Shown: positions 1 through 9,452 of the stretch, in pieces
Numbering within the stretch: the stretch's first letter is position 1
Layout: every line of letters begins with the position of its first letter
NCBI RefSeq assembly: GCF_021742065.1
Contig: NZ_JAKKIE010000026.1
Coordinates: 1 to 56,022, forward strand
From: Rhizorhapis sp. SPR117
GTDB taxonomy: Bacteria; Pseudomonadota; Alphaproteobacteria; Sphingomonadales; Sphingomonadaceae
DNA: 56,022 nucleotides
Direction: 5' to 3'
The notes under the pieces: generated by a model
The model's input: the letters and a program-made list of their open reading frames with translations, nothing else
Database searches by the model: none
What the model was told of the DNA's origin: nothing
Position numbers and translations under genes: made by a program

Positions 1-244
1 AGCGAGCCTGGTAGATCGCCATGTTCAATCTTTGTTCTTCAACATGGCCAAAATCGCAGCTTCGGGCCGACTGGGCCATCTTGGCGTGCTTGATCACCAG
101 TTCGGCATGGGCACAGCTATCGACCGTATCGACGACTTCATATCCCGCATGTGTCAGGAAATGTTCATTGTCGAACGCGATAAGGGGTTCATCCTCGACG
201 ATCAATATTTTGCTGATGACACGCTTGTCAGGTCCGAAAAGCAT
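1..244 (-). CDS. Response regulator, receiver-domain N-terminus (cut by window edge)
   Basis: The first 81 residues are visible and the gene runs off the left edge. The start of a CheY-like receiver domain is clear: KILIVEDEPL with the acidic pair that binds Mg2+, then a helix and HAGYEVV. An AGGAG ribosome site lies about 9 bases before the ATG at 244. From about residue 50 the sequence stops resembling a receiver: I see no strand ending in the phospho-acceptor Asp, and a run like HAKMAQSARSCDFGHVEEQ appears instead. Either the domain is divergent or this is a short or damaged homologue. The role (phosphorelay signalling) is family knowledge; the partner is unknown. Confidence 0.55.
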   Translation of the reverse strand, partial: MLFGPDKRVISKILIVEDEPLIAFDNEHFLTHAGYEVVDTVDSCAHAELVIKHAKMAQSARSCDFGHVEEQRLNMAIYQAR

Positions 245-389
245 TGCCGTCTTCTCTCCTTTGCGCCATCAGGTCCCCCAAATGGCACTTGCCGAAACAT
301 CGCATATCCGCGCGCGAAGAGGCAAGGACATGATCGAATTATTCCATGTCATGTCGTCACGATTCCGCGCAAGAAAGGAATAATTTCTT

Positions 390-1232
390 TTGTCCCAGAA
401 GAACAACCTGCCGGGCCGAAAGGCTTACCGTTCTGGCGCACCGGGGCGTCCGAAACCGCCGCGCAAGCCGGGTTCAGTGGCGCACGTCCGCCCGACCGAG
501 ACCCATTCCGACAAGGGTGAACACCGCATCGCCAAACTGTTGGCCCGTGCAGGCATTGCCTCACGGCGGGAAATCGAGCGGATGATCGCTGAAGGCAGAA
601 TCGCGCTGAACGGCGAAACACTCGATACCCCTGCGACCCTGCTCACTTCGTTACAGGGCGTCACCGTCGATGGCAATCTTGTGGCTGAACCCACGCCTGC
701 CCGCCTGTTTCGTTACCACAAGCCTGCCGGGCTGCTCACCACTGAACGTGATCCCAAGGGTCGCCCGACCATTTATGATAAGCTACCCGCCGATTTGCCC
801 CGCGTCATGCCGGTGGGGCGCCTCGATCTTAACACCGAAGGGTTACTGCTGCTAACCACAGACGGCGGACTCAAGCGTCAGATGGAACTACCCTCCTTCG
901 GGGTCGAGCGAAGTTATCGTGCCCGCGCCTATGGTACCGTGAGCCAGACGCAGCTTGAAGATCTGATCGAAGGGATTGAGATTGACGGCATCCGCTATGG
1001 CAAGATCGACGCCAATCTGGAACGGCGCACCGGGCGCAATCAGTGGATCGAAATGACGCTGACAGAGGGCAAAAACCGCGAAGTTCGCCGCGTCCTTGAG
1101 CATTTGGGCCTGGAAGTCAGCCGCCTGATCCGCACCCGCTATGGTCCCTTCTACCTGGAGGACATGCCCGCCGGTGCGGTGGATGAGGTACGCCAGCACG
1201 ATCTGGCTGTTTTCAGGAAAAGCCTGAAATGA
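390..1232 (+). CDS. rluB: Large-subunit rRNA pseudouridine synthase, RsuA/RluB family
   Basis: A 280-residue cytoplasmic enzyme expected to isomerise a uridine in 23S rRNA (RluB targets U2605 in E. coli). After a basic, Pro/Arg-rich N-terminal tail of about 40 residues comes an S4 RNA-binding domain (RIAKLLARAGIASRREIERMI). The catalytic domain follows, with the family motif GRLDLNTEGLLLLT carrying the catalytic Asp, and later KNREVRRVLEHLG. The start is TTG at 390, with an AAAGGA ribosome site about 11 bases upstream. The stop overlaps the rsmD start (ATGA), so the two rRNA-modification genes are probably translated together. RluB against RsuA/RluE is judged from the basic tail and overall look, so the exact target base is inferred. 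Confidence 0.85.
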   Translation: MSQKNNLPGRKAYRSGAPGRPKPPRKPGSVAHVRPTETHSDKGEHRIAKLLARAGIASRREIERMIAEGRIALNGETLDTPATLLTSLQGVTVDGNLVAEPTPARLFRYHKPAGLLTTERDPKGRPTIYDKLPADLPRVMPVGRLDLNTEGLLLLTTDGGLKRQMELPSFGVERSYRARAYGTVSQTQLEDLIEGIEIDGIRYGKIDANLERRTGRNQWIEMTLTEGKNREVRRVLEHLGLEVSRLIRTRYGPFYLEDMPAGAVDEVRQHDLAVFRKSLK

Positions 1233-1765
1233 GGATCATTGCCGGCCAGTGGCGCGGCCGTATTATCGATGCGCCCAAGGGTGACACAACGCGCCCAACC
1301 GCCGACCGCACGCGCGAGGCGCTGTTTTCCATGCTGACGAGTCGGCTTGGTAACTTTGAAGGGCTTGCAGTTGCCGACTTATTTGCCGGATCAGGCGCAT
1401 TGGGGCTTGAGGCGCTTTCCCGCGGGGCGGCAACTTGCCTCTTTGTCGAACAGGACAAGTTGGCAGTCGACATGCTGCGCGCCAATGCGACCAAACTTGG
1501 CATCCGACCGGATATCCGCGCAACATCGGTGCTCGCGCTCGGCCCTGCCCCTGCACCGTTGGACCTTATCATGATGGATCCGCCCTATGGCACAGGCGCT
1601 GGCGCGGTGGCACTCGACAAGCTCAATCGCCTCGGCTGGGTCGGCCCTGCGACCTGGATCAGTATTGAAACCGGCAAAGGCGAACCGGTCGAAGCCGCAG
1701 GCTTTGCCATCGACGCCGACCGTACCCACGGCAAGGCGCGAATTACGCTGCTTCGGAAGGCGTAG
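1229..1765 (+). CDS. rsmD: 16S rRNA (guanine(966)-N2)-methyltransferase RsmD
   Basis: A 178-residue SAM-dependent methyltransferase that methylates G966 of 16S rRNA in the assembled small subunit. It starts MRIIAGQWRGR, the usual RsmD opening. The SAM-binding motif DLFAGSGALGLEAL is at residues 50-63 and the catalytic DPPY at 117-120. Length is normal for the family. It begins inside the rluB stop (4-base overlap), and its last 23 bases overlap the 3' end of the convergent globin gene. No sign of damage. Confidence 0.93.
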   Translation: MRIIAGQWRGRIIDAPKGDTTRPTADRTREALFSMLTSRLGNFEGLAVADLFAGSGALGLEALSRGAATCLFVEQDKLAVDMLRANATKLGIRPDIRATSVLALGPAPAPLDLIMMDPPYGTGAGAVALDKLNRLGWVGPATWISIETGKGEPVEAAGFAIDADRTHGKARITLLRKA

Positions 1766-2210
1766 CCGCTGCCTTGACGCGATAAATTTCAGCTTCCTTG
1801 CCGATCAGAATCTCGGCGAGAAACCAGTATGCTTCGCCCCATGCGGCCAGCACCTCATCGGTCGCTGCCTCACCCAGCACATCGCGAATGGCGGGCAAAA
1901 GCGCATTGGCCACATAGGGATAATGTTCCGCCTTGACCCCGGTTTCAACATGTCGTTGTACCATACGTTCCACGGCCGGGCCAAGCGCCTCCAGCTTATC
2001 GATATTCTGTGCATAACCTAAAATGGCGGCCGCTAACCGCTTGGGCTGGTCGCCGTTTTCCTGTGCCGCCTGATCGAACAAAGCACGAATATCTTCGTCC
2101 ACGAACAACCGTTCATACATGCGGGTTGTGATCGCCAGTCCATGTTTTTGTAAAGCAGGGCCAGTGGCTTTGACGATCGCAATGGTCTCAGGGGTCAATT
2201 GGTGGGTCAT
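1743..2210 (-). CDS. Single-domain globin (flavohaemoglobin-type haem domain)
   Basis: A 155-residue haem protein like Vitreoscilla haemoglobin or the haem domain of Hmp, without the FAD/NAD reductase domain. Key residues are visible by comparison with Hmp: distal Tyr32 (B10), distal Gln50 (E7, in QENGDQ) and proximal His87 (F8, in QRHVETGVKAEHY). These residues suit O2 binding and NO detoxification; the partner reductase is not encoded nearby. The start ATG at 2210 has AAGGA six bases upstream. That ribosome site is one arm of a 9-base inverted repeat, listed separately. The 3' end overlaps rsmD by 23 bases, tail to tail. Confidence 0.88.
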   Translation of the reverse strand: MTHQLTPETIAIVKATGPALQKHGLAITTRMYERLFVDEDIRALFDQAAQENGDQPKRLAAAILGYAQNIDKLEALGPAVERMVQRHVETGVKAEHYPYVANALLPAIRDVLGEAATDEVLAAWGEAYWFLAEILIGKEAEIYRVKAAATPSEAA

Positions 2211-2212
2211 GC

Positions 2213-2256
2213 GTTATCCTTGTTGATGCTGGGCTTTTGAGGGCCCTAAGGATAAC
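2213..2256 (-). promoter_or_regulatory. Inverted repeat covering the globin ribosome-binding site
   Basis: Read on the minus strand, the leader has GTTATCCTT (2256-2248), 26 spacer bases and AAGGATAAC (2221-2213), then GC and the ATG. The arms are perfect 9-base complements, and the second arm contains the AAGGA ribosome site. In RNA the first arm could hide the ribosome site. In DNA the pair could be an operator. The spacer holds a second short GGGC/GCCC pairing. The repeat is directly visible; the regulatory role is inference. Confidence 0.45.
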
Positions 2257-2349
2257 AACAAACCAGATGTATAGGGGATTTCCCTTAGTCGTTACGAAAA
2301 CGCGGTGCGACGACGGCCCCTTAGAGCGTTTCGCCGCGCCTGAGACAGA

Positions 2350-2688
2350 TCAGCCAGATCTGCCATAGCCTTTCGGCGCCTCAGATGGATTCATGCAGCC
2401 ATCTTTGAGTGTTTTTGAACACAACGGGTAAAAATCCTTCGGCGCAGGTGGCGACTCCGCATTGCCACCAATGACCGTGGGATTAGCCTGCGTTCCCTCG
2501 GGTGCGTTCGGATCTTCCGGCATGTTTCCGGTGGCGGGCTGCATCGTATCGGCAGACTGAGGAATGGGCGCAGGCACCGCCTGTGCATTAGGGTCTGGCG
2601 TCGGGACCGACTGTGCGGGAACGTCCTGCGCCATGGCCGGACCGCAAAGGAGCAGAGTCACGGCGATCGTATATAATATTTTGATCAT
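2350..2688 (-). CDS. Small secreted or periplasmic protein of unknown function
   Basis: A 112-residue protein I do not recognise. The chosen start, ATG at 2688, has AGGAG nine bases upstream and gives a clean signal peptide: MIK, a hydrophobic stretch, then a PAMA|QD cleavage site near residue 20. The mature part is low complexity, rich in Pro, Ala, Asn and Gln, with a short C-terminal segment containing two Cys (FYPLCSKTLKDGCMNPSEA) that could form a disulphide. A longer reading frame to 2835 exists but lacks a ribosome site and would bury the signal peptide. It stands alone between the globin and uvrD genes. Confidence 0.7.
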   Translation of the reverse strand: MIKILYTIAVTLLLCGPAMAQDVPAQSVPTPDPNAQAVPAPIPQSADTMQPATGNMPEDPNAPEGTQANPTVIGGNAESPPAPKDFYPLCSKTLKDGCMNPSEAPKGYGRSG

Positions 2689-2879
2689 TTCGACATCTCC
2701 TGCCGAGCGGGTGTTTGAGCGAGCCCCTGCTGTATCGTTCAATGGAGGAGTGAGGATCAGAGTTCCACTATCACTCTCCCCATGGGACGAGGCGTTCCAT
2801 TCCACAGGTGGGTCACGCTTGTGCAAAATCTGCATTCAACCGCTTGCCCTGACCTGCGCCGTTCCCTAACTGTTCACCC

Positions 2880-5150
2880 GTGACCTTGCCCGCCCCCTCT
2901 CCCCACGATCCGCTTTACCTGCGCGGACTGAATGCCCCGCAGCGCGAGGCGGTCCTGACGACCGAGGGTCCGGTGCTGGTGCTGGCAGGCGCAGGCACGG
3001 GAAAGACGGCGGCGCTTACGGCGCGGCTTGCGCACCTGATCGCCACTCGCAAGGCCTGGCCCTCTGAAATCCTCGCCGTCACCTTCACCAATAAGGCAGC
3101 GCGAGAGATGAAGGAGCGCGTCGGACGTCATATCGGCGAGGCGGTGGAAGGGATGCCGTGGCTTGGCACCTTTCACGCCATCGGTGCGAAAATGCTGCGC
3201 CGTCATGCCGAACTGGTAGGGCTGCACAGCAATTTCACGATTCTGGATACCGACGACCAACTCCGCCTTCTCAAGCAGATCATTCAGGCTGTGGGCATTG
3301 ATGACAAACGCTTTCCCGCGCGACAATTGGGCGGCCTGATCGACCGGTGGAAGAACAAGGGTCTTACGCCAGAAGCGCTTGATGCCGGCGAAAGCGAAAG
3401 TTACGCCAACGGGCGCGGCCAGGAAATATATCGCCTCTATCAGGATCGGCTCCGTGCGCTCAATGCCTGCGATTTTGGTGATTTGCTGCTCCATATGCTG
3501 ACCATATTGAAGCGCGACCGCGATGTGCTGGCCCGCTATCAGGAGCGCTTCAAATATATCCTTGTCGATGAATATCAGGACACCAACAGCAGCCAGTATC
3601 TCTGGCTCCGCCTGCTGGCGCAAATACGCAAGAATATTTGCTGCGTGGGCGATGATGATCAGAGCATCTATAGCTGGCGCGGAGCTGAAGTCGCCAATAT
3701 CCTGAGGTTCGAAACAGATTTTCCAGGTGCGAAGATTGTCCGTCTGGAACAGAATTACCGTTCCACGCCCCAGATATTGGCCGCAGCCAGCGGAGTGATC
3801 GCTGAGAATGGCGGCCGCCTTGGCAAGACTCTGTGGACAGAAGAAACCGATGGCGAGAAGGTTGAAATTCTGGGCGTGTGGGATGGCGCGGAAGAAGCGC
3901 GCCGCGTTGGTGAGGAAATCGAGCATTATCAGCGTTCGGGCGGATCGCTCAATGAAACCGCGATATTGGTGCGCGCGCAGTTTCAGACGCGTGAGTTTGA
4001 AGATCGCTTTATCCAGATTGGCTTACCCTATAAAATCATAGGCGGATTTCGTTTCTATGAGCGGGCGGAAATCCGCGATGCTTTGGCTTATTTGCGCCTT
4101 GTGAACCAACCCGCCGACGATCTCGCATTTGAACGGGTCGTCAATGTGCCCAAGCGCGGATTGGGCGACAAGGCGCTAAGCAAACTGCATATGTTGGCTC
4201 GCGCCGAGGGCGTGTCCTTGAGCCTTGCCGCGGCGCGCATTCTCGACACAGACGAACTGACCCCACAGGCGCGCCGGAGCCTGGGCAATTTCATCAGTGA
4301 CATCGCTCGCTGGCGCGACCGGGCGAGCGCACTGCCTCATGCCGAACTCGCGCGTCTGATCCTTGATGAAAGCGGCTATACTGCCATGTTGCAGGCCGAC
4401 CGGTCTCCTGAAAGCGCGGGCCGTCTCGAAAACCTCAATGAACTTGCCCGCGCCATGGAAGAATATGAAACCTTGGGCGCGTTCCTGGAACATGTCAGTC
4501 TCGTCATGGATAATGATGCGCTGGCAAGCGATGAAAAGGTCACGATCATGACCATTCACGCCGCCAAAGGACTTGAATTCGAACGGATATTCCTTGCCGG
4601 ATGGGAAGAAGGCGTCTTCCCCTCGCAACGCTCGCTGGATGAAGGCGGCCTTGCCTCATTGGAAGAGGAACGCCGCCTGGCCTATGTTGCGATGACACGG
4701 GCGCGCCGCAAATTGACGATCCTGCACGCGGCCAATCGCCGAATCTATGGTCAGTGGACCAGCTCCATTCCGTCCCGCTTCATTGGCGAAATCCCGGCTG
4801 CATATAAGGATGTGGACAGCAGCCTGACGGGAGGGGAATCATCCTGGCGTGCAAACTGGTCGGAACAGTCCGATCCCTTCGCCAATCTCACGCGGGGCAA
4901 TAGCCGCGGCCCCGGCTGGCAACGCGCGACCAAAAGCGGCGGTTTTGTCGGCGAACCTGCCCGCATGGTCAAAGCACGGCAATCCACCATCGGTGCCAAG
5001 GGCCGCGACGACATGAGTGTGGGCCTGCGCATTTTCCACAGTAAATTCGGTTATGGCGTCATCGCGGAAATCGAAGGCAACAAGTTGGAGATCGACTTCG
5101 AGTTATCGGGACGTAAACGGGTAATGGACAGTTTCGTAAATATCGCATGA
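2880..5150 (+). CDS. uvrD: UvrD/PcrA-type ATP-dependent 3'-5' DNA helicase
   Basis: A 756-residue superfamily 1A helicase used in nucleotide excision and mismatch repair and in removing RecA or stalled polymerase. Visible motifs are Q motif LNAPQREAV, Walker A AGAGTGKT (36-43), motif II DEYQDTN (about 229-235), QNYRS, and motif V/VI TIHAAKGLEFE and VAMTRAR. The end has the Tudor-like UvrD tail (VGLRIFHSKFGYGVIAEIEGN) that binds RNA polymerase or partners in PcrA/UvrD. The start is GTG at 2880, with no convincing ribosome site. Length suits the family. UvrD and PcrA are not separable by eye. Confidence 0.92.
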   Translation: MTLPAPSPHDPLYLRGLNAPQREAVLTTEGPVLVLAGAGTGKTAALTARLAHLIATRKAWPSEILAVTFTNKAAREMKERVGRHIGEAVEGMPWLGTFHAIGAKMLRRHAELVGLHSNFTILDTDDQLRLLKQIIQAVGIDDKRFPARQLGGLIDRWKNKGLTPEALDAGESESYANGRGQEIYRLYQDRLRALNACDFGDLLLHMLTILKRDRDVLARYQERFKYILVDEYQDTNSSQYLWLRLLAQIRKNICCVGDDDQSIYSWRGAEVANILRFETDFPGAKIVRLEQNYRSTPQILAAASGVIAENGGRLGKTLWTEETDGEKVEILGVWDGAEEARRVGEEIEHYQRSGGSLNETAILVRAQFQTREFEDRFIQIGLPYKIIGGFRFYERAEIRDALAYLRLVNQPADDLAFERVVNVPKRGLGDKALSKLHMLARAEGVSLSLAAARILDTDELTPQARRSLGNFISDIARWRDRASALPHAELARLILDESGYTAMLQADRSPESAGRLENLNELARAMEEYETLGAFLEHVSLVMDNDALASDEKVTIMTIHAAKGLEFERIFLAGWEEGVFPSQRSLDEGGLASLEEERRLAYVAMTRARRKLTILHAANRRIYGQWTSSIPSRFIGEIPAAYKDVDSSLTGGESSWRANWSEQSDPFANLTRGNSRGPGWQRATKSGGFVGEPARMVKARQSTIGAKGRDDMSVGLRIFHSKFGYGVIAEIEGNKLEIDFELSGRKRVMDSFVNIA

Positions 5151-5181
5151 TAGAGGCGGCCTTCCAACATCCGCCCAGCCC

Positions 5182-6930
5182 CTAAAATACCGCTTTCGCT
5201 TCTCCGCCCATCATCTGTTGCCGCACCAGCGGGATCGGTGGGCCGCCATAGCTCAGGAATGCGTCGTGAAATTGCTTCCATGCCTTGCGGCCACCCTTGT
5301 CGGCCGTCCAGTCATCGCGCAATTTGCGGATCATGAGCTTGCCCATCGTATAGTTTAGGTAAGCGGGATCATAAGTGCCACGCGCCGCCTGTTGCCGCGC
5401 ATTGCCTTCGTCCTGATAACATTGGGTCAGGAACATTTTCCGCGATTGTTCGATGGTCATCCCTTTTGCATGCATGCCAATGGCGGACAGGAAGCGGCAG
5501 TCGCGAAGCAGCGCATTGGAAAGCTGGCCGATATGGGTTTCCGGATCTCCATTATCCAGTCCGGCCTCCCACATCATCTCTTCACTGTAATGCGCCCAGC
5601 CTTCTGCAAAGGCATAGCCGACAAACACTTTGCCAAACGTGAATTTGGACCGGTTGCTGTGGAGGAAATTGAGAAAGTGTCCCGGCCAGACTTCATGCAC
5701 ACTGGTGAAGAGCAAATCCTTTTCACCAGGAATATAGGCGTTCTGCACCTCCGTCGACCATGAAGGATCAGGCGGGGAGATGTAATAGACCGACGGCAAG
5801 CCTTTTTCATAAGGCCCCGGAATATCGATATAGGCGCTGTTTTGCCGGTTATAGGGTGGGGATTCCTCCACTAGAGCTTCTTCCGTTCCCGGAATGGACA
5901 CAAGGTCCTTCGCCTTCAAAAACGCCTTGAGCATGGGTAGTTGCCTGCGCGCAGCCTCAACGACCCCTTCTGCCGGCTTGTCGATGTTCATTTTCAGCAT
6001 ACAGTTCGTGATCAATTGGTTCGGTGCATATTTTGCGCAGGCCTGCTTCAGGGCTTCCTGATTGCGCTTCAGGTCCGCGCGCCCGATCTGTTCCAGCTGA
6101 TCGATAGGAACATCGACATTCTCGGTCATTCTCAGCATATTGGCGAAGCGTTCCGGCCCAAGGGCGAAATCCTGCGTCGCATTTTTGCGTCCTTTTTCCA
6201 GCCACGCCGCCAGCGCATTCATCGACTTTGATGCCGCAGCAGCAGCCTCATCGAATTGTTTTTGTAATTCGGGGTCTTTCACACCGGCAAATGCAGCCTT
6301 CGCATCCCCGGTGAAATACGTCGCCAAGCCCGAGAAACCAGCCTTCCCATAATCGATGAAGCTTACCGGCAATGGTGTTTGCAGGTTGACCCGTATCTGA
6401 TCCGCGGCGCGCGGTATGTTCCTTGCGAACGCAATGAATGCTTTCATCCGCGTTTCTTCGTCGGCATAGGGCCGCGCGATGTACACATTCGGATCCAGTC
6501 CGTTACCAATATACCAGGCTGGATTGTGGTGCGGAAAATCCGCTTCCTCCAACCAGAAGAGCTGTCCTTGCGCGACGGAAATCAGGTAATCGCGCTCAAA
6601 GGTCTGTTCTTTGGTCAGCGTTTTGGTGTCAAACGCCTTGGCTTTGGCAATCGCATTTTTGAGGAAATCGATCTGAGCAGTCAGTCCCTTGCTGCTCCAG
6701 TCGGGAAGCTGACCGTCATATTCATGGCGTCCCTGATAGACCGCAAAGGCTGGATTGAGCTTGAAATACTCCTCCAGGAAGTTTTTGGAGAACTCGGGCC
6801 ATGATGGACCGCCCAGATCGGCGTCAGCCTGAGCATTGACCACGGCGGCTTCACGGTCGCTTTTCGAACATGCAGGAACAAAGCAGACAATCGCAGCGGA
6901 CGCCAAAAGAGCGAACGGCTTCAACTTCAT
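5182..6930 (-). CDS. DUF885 family lipoprotein, putative metallopeptidase
   Basis: A 582-residue exported protein. Starting at ATG 6930 (GGGAG about ten bases upstream) it has a hydrophobic leader ending FVPAC, a lipobox-like site, so it is probably a lipoprotein. The body matches DUF885: YFKLNPAFAVYQGRHEYDGQLPDW near the start, and HEVWPGH at about 407-413, an HExxxGH-type zinc site. The downstream helix YAFAEGWAHYSEEM supplies a likely third ligand Glu. DUF885 proteins are thought to be peptidases, but substrates are mostly unknown. It is convergent with uvrD, 31 bases away, and monocistronic. Confidence 0.85.
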   Translation of the reverse strand: MKLKPFALLASAAIVCFVPACSKSDREAAVVNAQADADLGGPSWPEFSKNFLEEYFKLNPAFAVYQGRHEYDGQLPDWSSKGLTAQIDFLKNAIAKAKAFDTKTLTKEQTFERDYLISVAQGQLFWLEEADFPHHNPAWYIGNGLDPNVYIARPYADEETRMKAFIAFARNIPRAADQIRVNLQTPLPVSFIDYGKAGFSGLATYFTGDAKAAFAGVKDPELQKQFDEAAAAASKSMNALAAWLEKGRKNATQDFALGPERFANMLRMTENVDVPIDQLEQIGRADLKRNQEALKQACAKYAPNQLITNCMLKMNIDKPAEGVVEAARRQLPMLKAFLKAKDLVSIPGTEEALVEESPPYNRQNSAYIDIPGPYEKGLPSVYYISPPDPSWSTEVQNAYIPGEKDLLFTSVHEVWPGHFLNFLHSNRSKFTFGKVFVGYAFAEGWAHYSEEMMWEAGLDNGDPETHIGQLSNALLRDCRFLSAIGMHAKGMTIEQSRKMFLTQCYQDEGNARQQAARGTYDPAYLNYTMGKLMIRKLRDDWTADKGGRKAWKQFHDAFLSYGGPPIPLVRQQMMGGEAKAVF

Positions 6931-7126
6931 GTGGATCAATCTCCCAAAGGATGAACGGACGACTCGTCCCCTTGTATGCCGCGCATCATATTTACCCGTT
7001 CCGCCAAAGCACAAGTGCACTGTATCAGCCTATTACACCAGTTCCAGCGACGCCCAAAAAATTTATCTTCATTGGCAAGCTTTTGTATGCTTGCTGCGCA
7101 ATAGCTCTAAAGGCTAACGCAGCGGC

Positions 7127-8410
7127 ATGCCTCGTGATATACACCAGCATCCTGTCAACATTTCCAATTTCCGTGCTTATCTGATCGGTCGATTGAGCAT
7201 GGTTTTGTCGCAATATGCCATGATGCTGGTCATCGGCTGGCAAACCTATAATATCGCGCGTGAAACTATGAGCGCATCAGCCAGTGCCGCACAACTGGGG
7301 TTTATCGGCCTGGCGCAATTCGTGCCATTATTCTTGCTGACACCCATAACCGGGTGGGTCGCCGATCATCATGATCGCCGGTATATTGCCCGCTACTCAG
7401 TGGCATTACAGGCTCTGTGCGCGGCGGTCCTTGCATTGGCAACTTATGAAGGCTGGATCAGCCTGCCTCTCATTTTCTTCATCGCTGCACTGCTGGGGGT
7501 AGCCCGCGCATTCAGTGGCCCCGCCCTGTCGGCGCTGGCCCCCAATCTGGTTCCGCGACAGGTGTTGCCCAACGCCATTGCGATTAGCAGCGTCGCCTGG
7601 CAGTCGGGCATGATCATCGGTCCGGCGATCGGCGGATACGTCTATGCCATCGCACCGACCGCAGCTTATGGTGTCAGCGCCGGACTGTTCAGCGTGGCTC
7701 TGCTGTGCCTTTTTCTGATTGGGAAGGTATCGCGGCCGCAACGTGACATCAGTCGCCGCCCCATAGCGCAAATGATTGACGGTCTTGCCTATGTACGCCG
7801 TAATCGATTGGTGCTGGCCACCATCACCCTTGACCTGTTTGCAGTGCTTCTGGCTGGAGCGACGGCGCTTTTGCCTATTTATGCAAGGGATATACTGCAT
7901 GTTGGCTCAGCCGGCCTTGGTCATCTGGCCGCTGCGCCCGCCATTGGAGCCGGCCTGACGGCGCTCTGGTTTTCCTTCCGTCCCCTGAAATATGAAGTGG
8001 GACTGAAAATGCTGGGAGCAGTCGTTATTTTCGGCGTTGCAACCGTGACATTCGGTCTCTCCACCTGGATGCCATTGTCACTTGTCTGCCTTGTCGTGCT
8101 GGGTTCAGCGGATATGTTTTCGGTCTATATCCGCCAATCGCTGATCCAGCTTCATACCCCCGATGAAATGCGCGGCCGGGTAAGCAGCGTATCACAACTT
8201 ACCATTTCCGCCTCCAATGAGCTGGGAGAAGCAGAATCCGGCTTTTTGGCGGCCCTTGTCGGTCCGGTGGCAGCGGTCGTTCTGGGCGGCGTCGGGGCCA
8301 TTGCGATAACGTTGGCCTGGGCGCGGATTTTTCCAGAATTGAGGCTTGCACGATCCTTCGATCCGCCCGACATTGCGTCTGAACGAAGGTCAACGGAGAA
8401 CGTGACATGA
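7127..8410 (+). CDS. MFS transporter, EntS/MFS_3-like
   Basis: A 427-residue inner-membrane protein with about 11-12 hydrophobic segments. It has the MFS loop motif between helices 2 and 3 ([16 protein letters not shown]) and the half-repeat symmetry of the superfamily. Overall look, for example [19 protein letters not shown], fits the EntS-like MFS_3 exporters, so drug or siderophore efflux is possible, but the substrate cannot be read. ATG at 7127 has only a weak AAAGG about 12 bases upstream. Its stop overlaps the cysK start by 4 bases (ATGA), so a link to cysteine or thiol export is conceivable but unproven. Confidence 0.8.
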   Translation: MPRDIHQHPVNISNFRAYLIGRLSMVLSQYAMMLVIGWQTYNIARETMSASASAAQLGFIGLAQFVPLFLLTPITGWVADHHDRRYIARYSVALQALCAAVLALATYEGWISLPLIFFIAALLGVARAFSGPALSALAPNLVPRQVLPNAIAISSVAWQSGMIIGPAIGGYVYAIAPTAAYGVSAGLFSVALLCLFLIGKVSRPQRDISRRPIAQMIDGLAYVRRNRLVLATITLDLFAVLLAGATALLPIYARDILHVGSAGLGHLAAAPAIGAGLTALWFSFRPLKYEVGLKMLGAVVIFGVATVTFGLSTWMPLSLVCLVVLGSADMFSVYIRQSLIQLHTPDEMRGRVSSVSQLTISASNELGEAESGFLAALVGPVAAVVLGGVGAIAITLAWARIFPELRLARSFDPPDIASERRSTENVT

Positions 8411-9324
8411 AAGCGGCGAATATTCTCGCAACGATTGGCGACACCCCACATATCCGTATCAACCGCCTGTTCGGTTCCGCCGAAGTCTGGATCAAGTCGG
8501 AACGCAGCAATCCCGGCGGATCGATCAAGGATCGTATTGCGCTTTCGATGATAGAGGCCGCGGAAAAATCCGGTGACCTGAAACCCGGCGGTACGATCAT
8601 CGAACCTACGTCCGGCAATACGGGGGTTGGCCTTGCCATGGTCGCGGCGGTGAAGGGTTACAAGCTTGTCCTCGTCATGCCCGAATCCATGTCGATCGAA
8701 CGCCGACGTCTGATGCTTGCTTATGGTGCCAGTTTTGACCTGACGCCGAAGGAAAAGGGCATGAAAGGCGCCATTGAACGCGCGCTGGAGCTGATAGAAC
8801 AGACTCCTGACAGCTGGATGCCGCAGCAGTTTGAAAATCCTGCCAACATCGATGTCCACAATCGGACGACGGCGCAGGAAATCCTGACCGATTTCGCTGA
8901 AACACCTATTGATGCGCTGATCACCGGCGTTGGGACGGGGGGTCATATTACCGGATGCGCCGAAGCGCTGAAAAAAGCATGGCCGTCGTTGAAAGTATAC
9001 GCGGTTGAGCCAACTCTCTCACCCGTGATCAGCGGGGGTGCGCCCGGACCGCATTCCATCCAGGGCATTGGTGCGGGTTTCATCCCTTCCAACCTGCACA
9101 CCCGGTTGCTGGACGGCACGATTCAGGTCGATCCCGCCGACGCCAAGGAAATGGCGCGCAAGGCCGCCCGCGAAGAAGGGATGCTGATAGGCATTTCGTC
9201 CGGCGCGACTTTGGCCGCCATTGCGCAGAAGCTGCCGGAAATGCCTGCTGGTTCGCGTATCCTCGGCTTCAACTATGACACTGGCGAGCGTTACCTGTCA
9301 GTGCCGGACTTCCTGCCGGAATAA
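8407..9324 (+). CDS. cysK: Cysteine synthase A (O-acetylserine sulfhydrylase)
   Basis: A 305-residue PLP enzyme making cysteine from O-acetylserine and sulfide. The PLP lysine is Lys41 in NPGGSIKDR. The substrate/phosphate loop TSGNTG is at 68-73, and the PLP phosphate loop GVGTGGH and the late GISSGA are present. Length is typical. It is translationally coupled to the upstream MFS gene through ATGA. CysK is favoured over CysM from general resemblance; cystathionine beta-synthase is excluded by the absence of extra domains. Confidence 0.88.
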   Translation: MKAANILATIGDTPHIRINRLFGSAEVWIKSERSNPGGSIKDRIALSMIEAAEKSGDLKPGGTIIEPTSGNTGVGLAMVAAVKGYKLVLVMPESMSIERRRLMLAYGASFDLTPKEKGMKGAIERALELIEQTPDSWMPQQFENPANIDVHNRTTAQEILTDFAETPIDALITGVGTGGHITGCAEALKKAWPSLKVYAVEPTLSPVISGGAPGPHSIQGIGAGFIPSNLHTRLLDGTIQVDPADAKEMARKAAREEGMLIGISSGATLAAIAQKLPEMPAGSRILGFNYDTGERYLSVPDFLPE

Positions 9325-9452
9325 CAGGCACTATCATCCCGGCGGGTACACAACCGGCCGCAGCAGGATTGCGCACAAGCTTTCGATGTGCCTATCCAGC
9401 GCGTTGGCGTGCGATTCTGCGCGCGGTCGGGGTGAAAGCAGGATAGCAGGCT

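Noticed and set aside
5941..7184. Several plus-strand open frames opposite the DUF885 gene
   Set aside because: They are antisense shadows of a well-supported lipoprotein gene or lie in its leader, with no recognisable domains.
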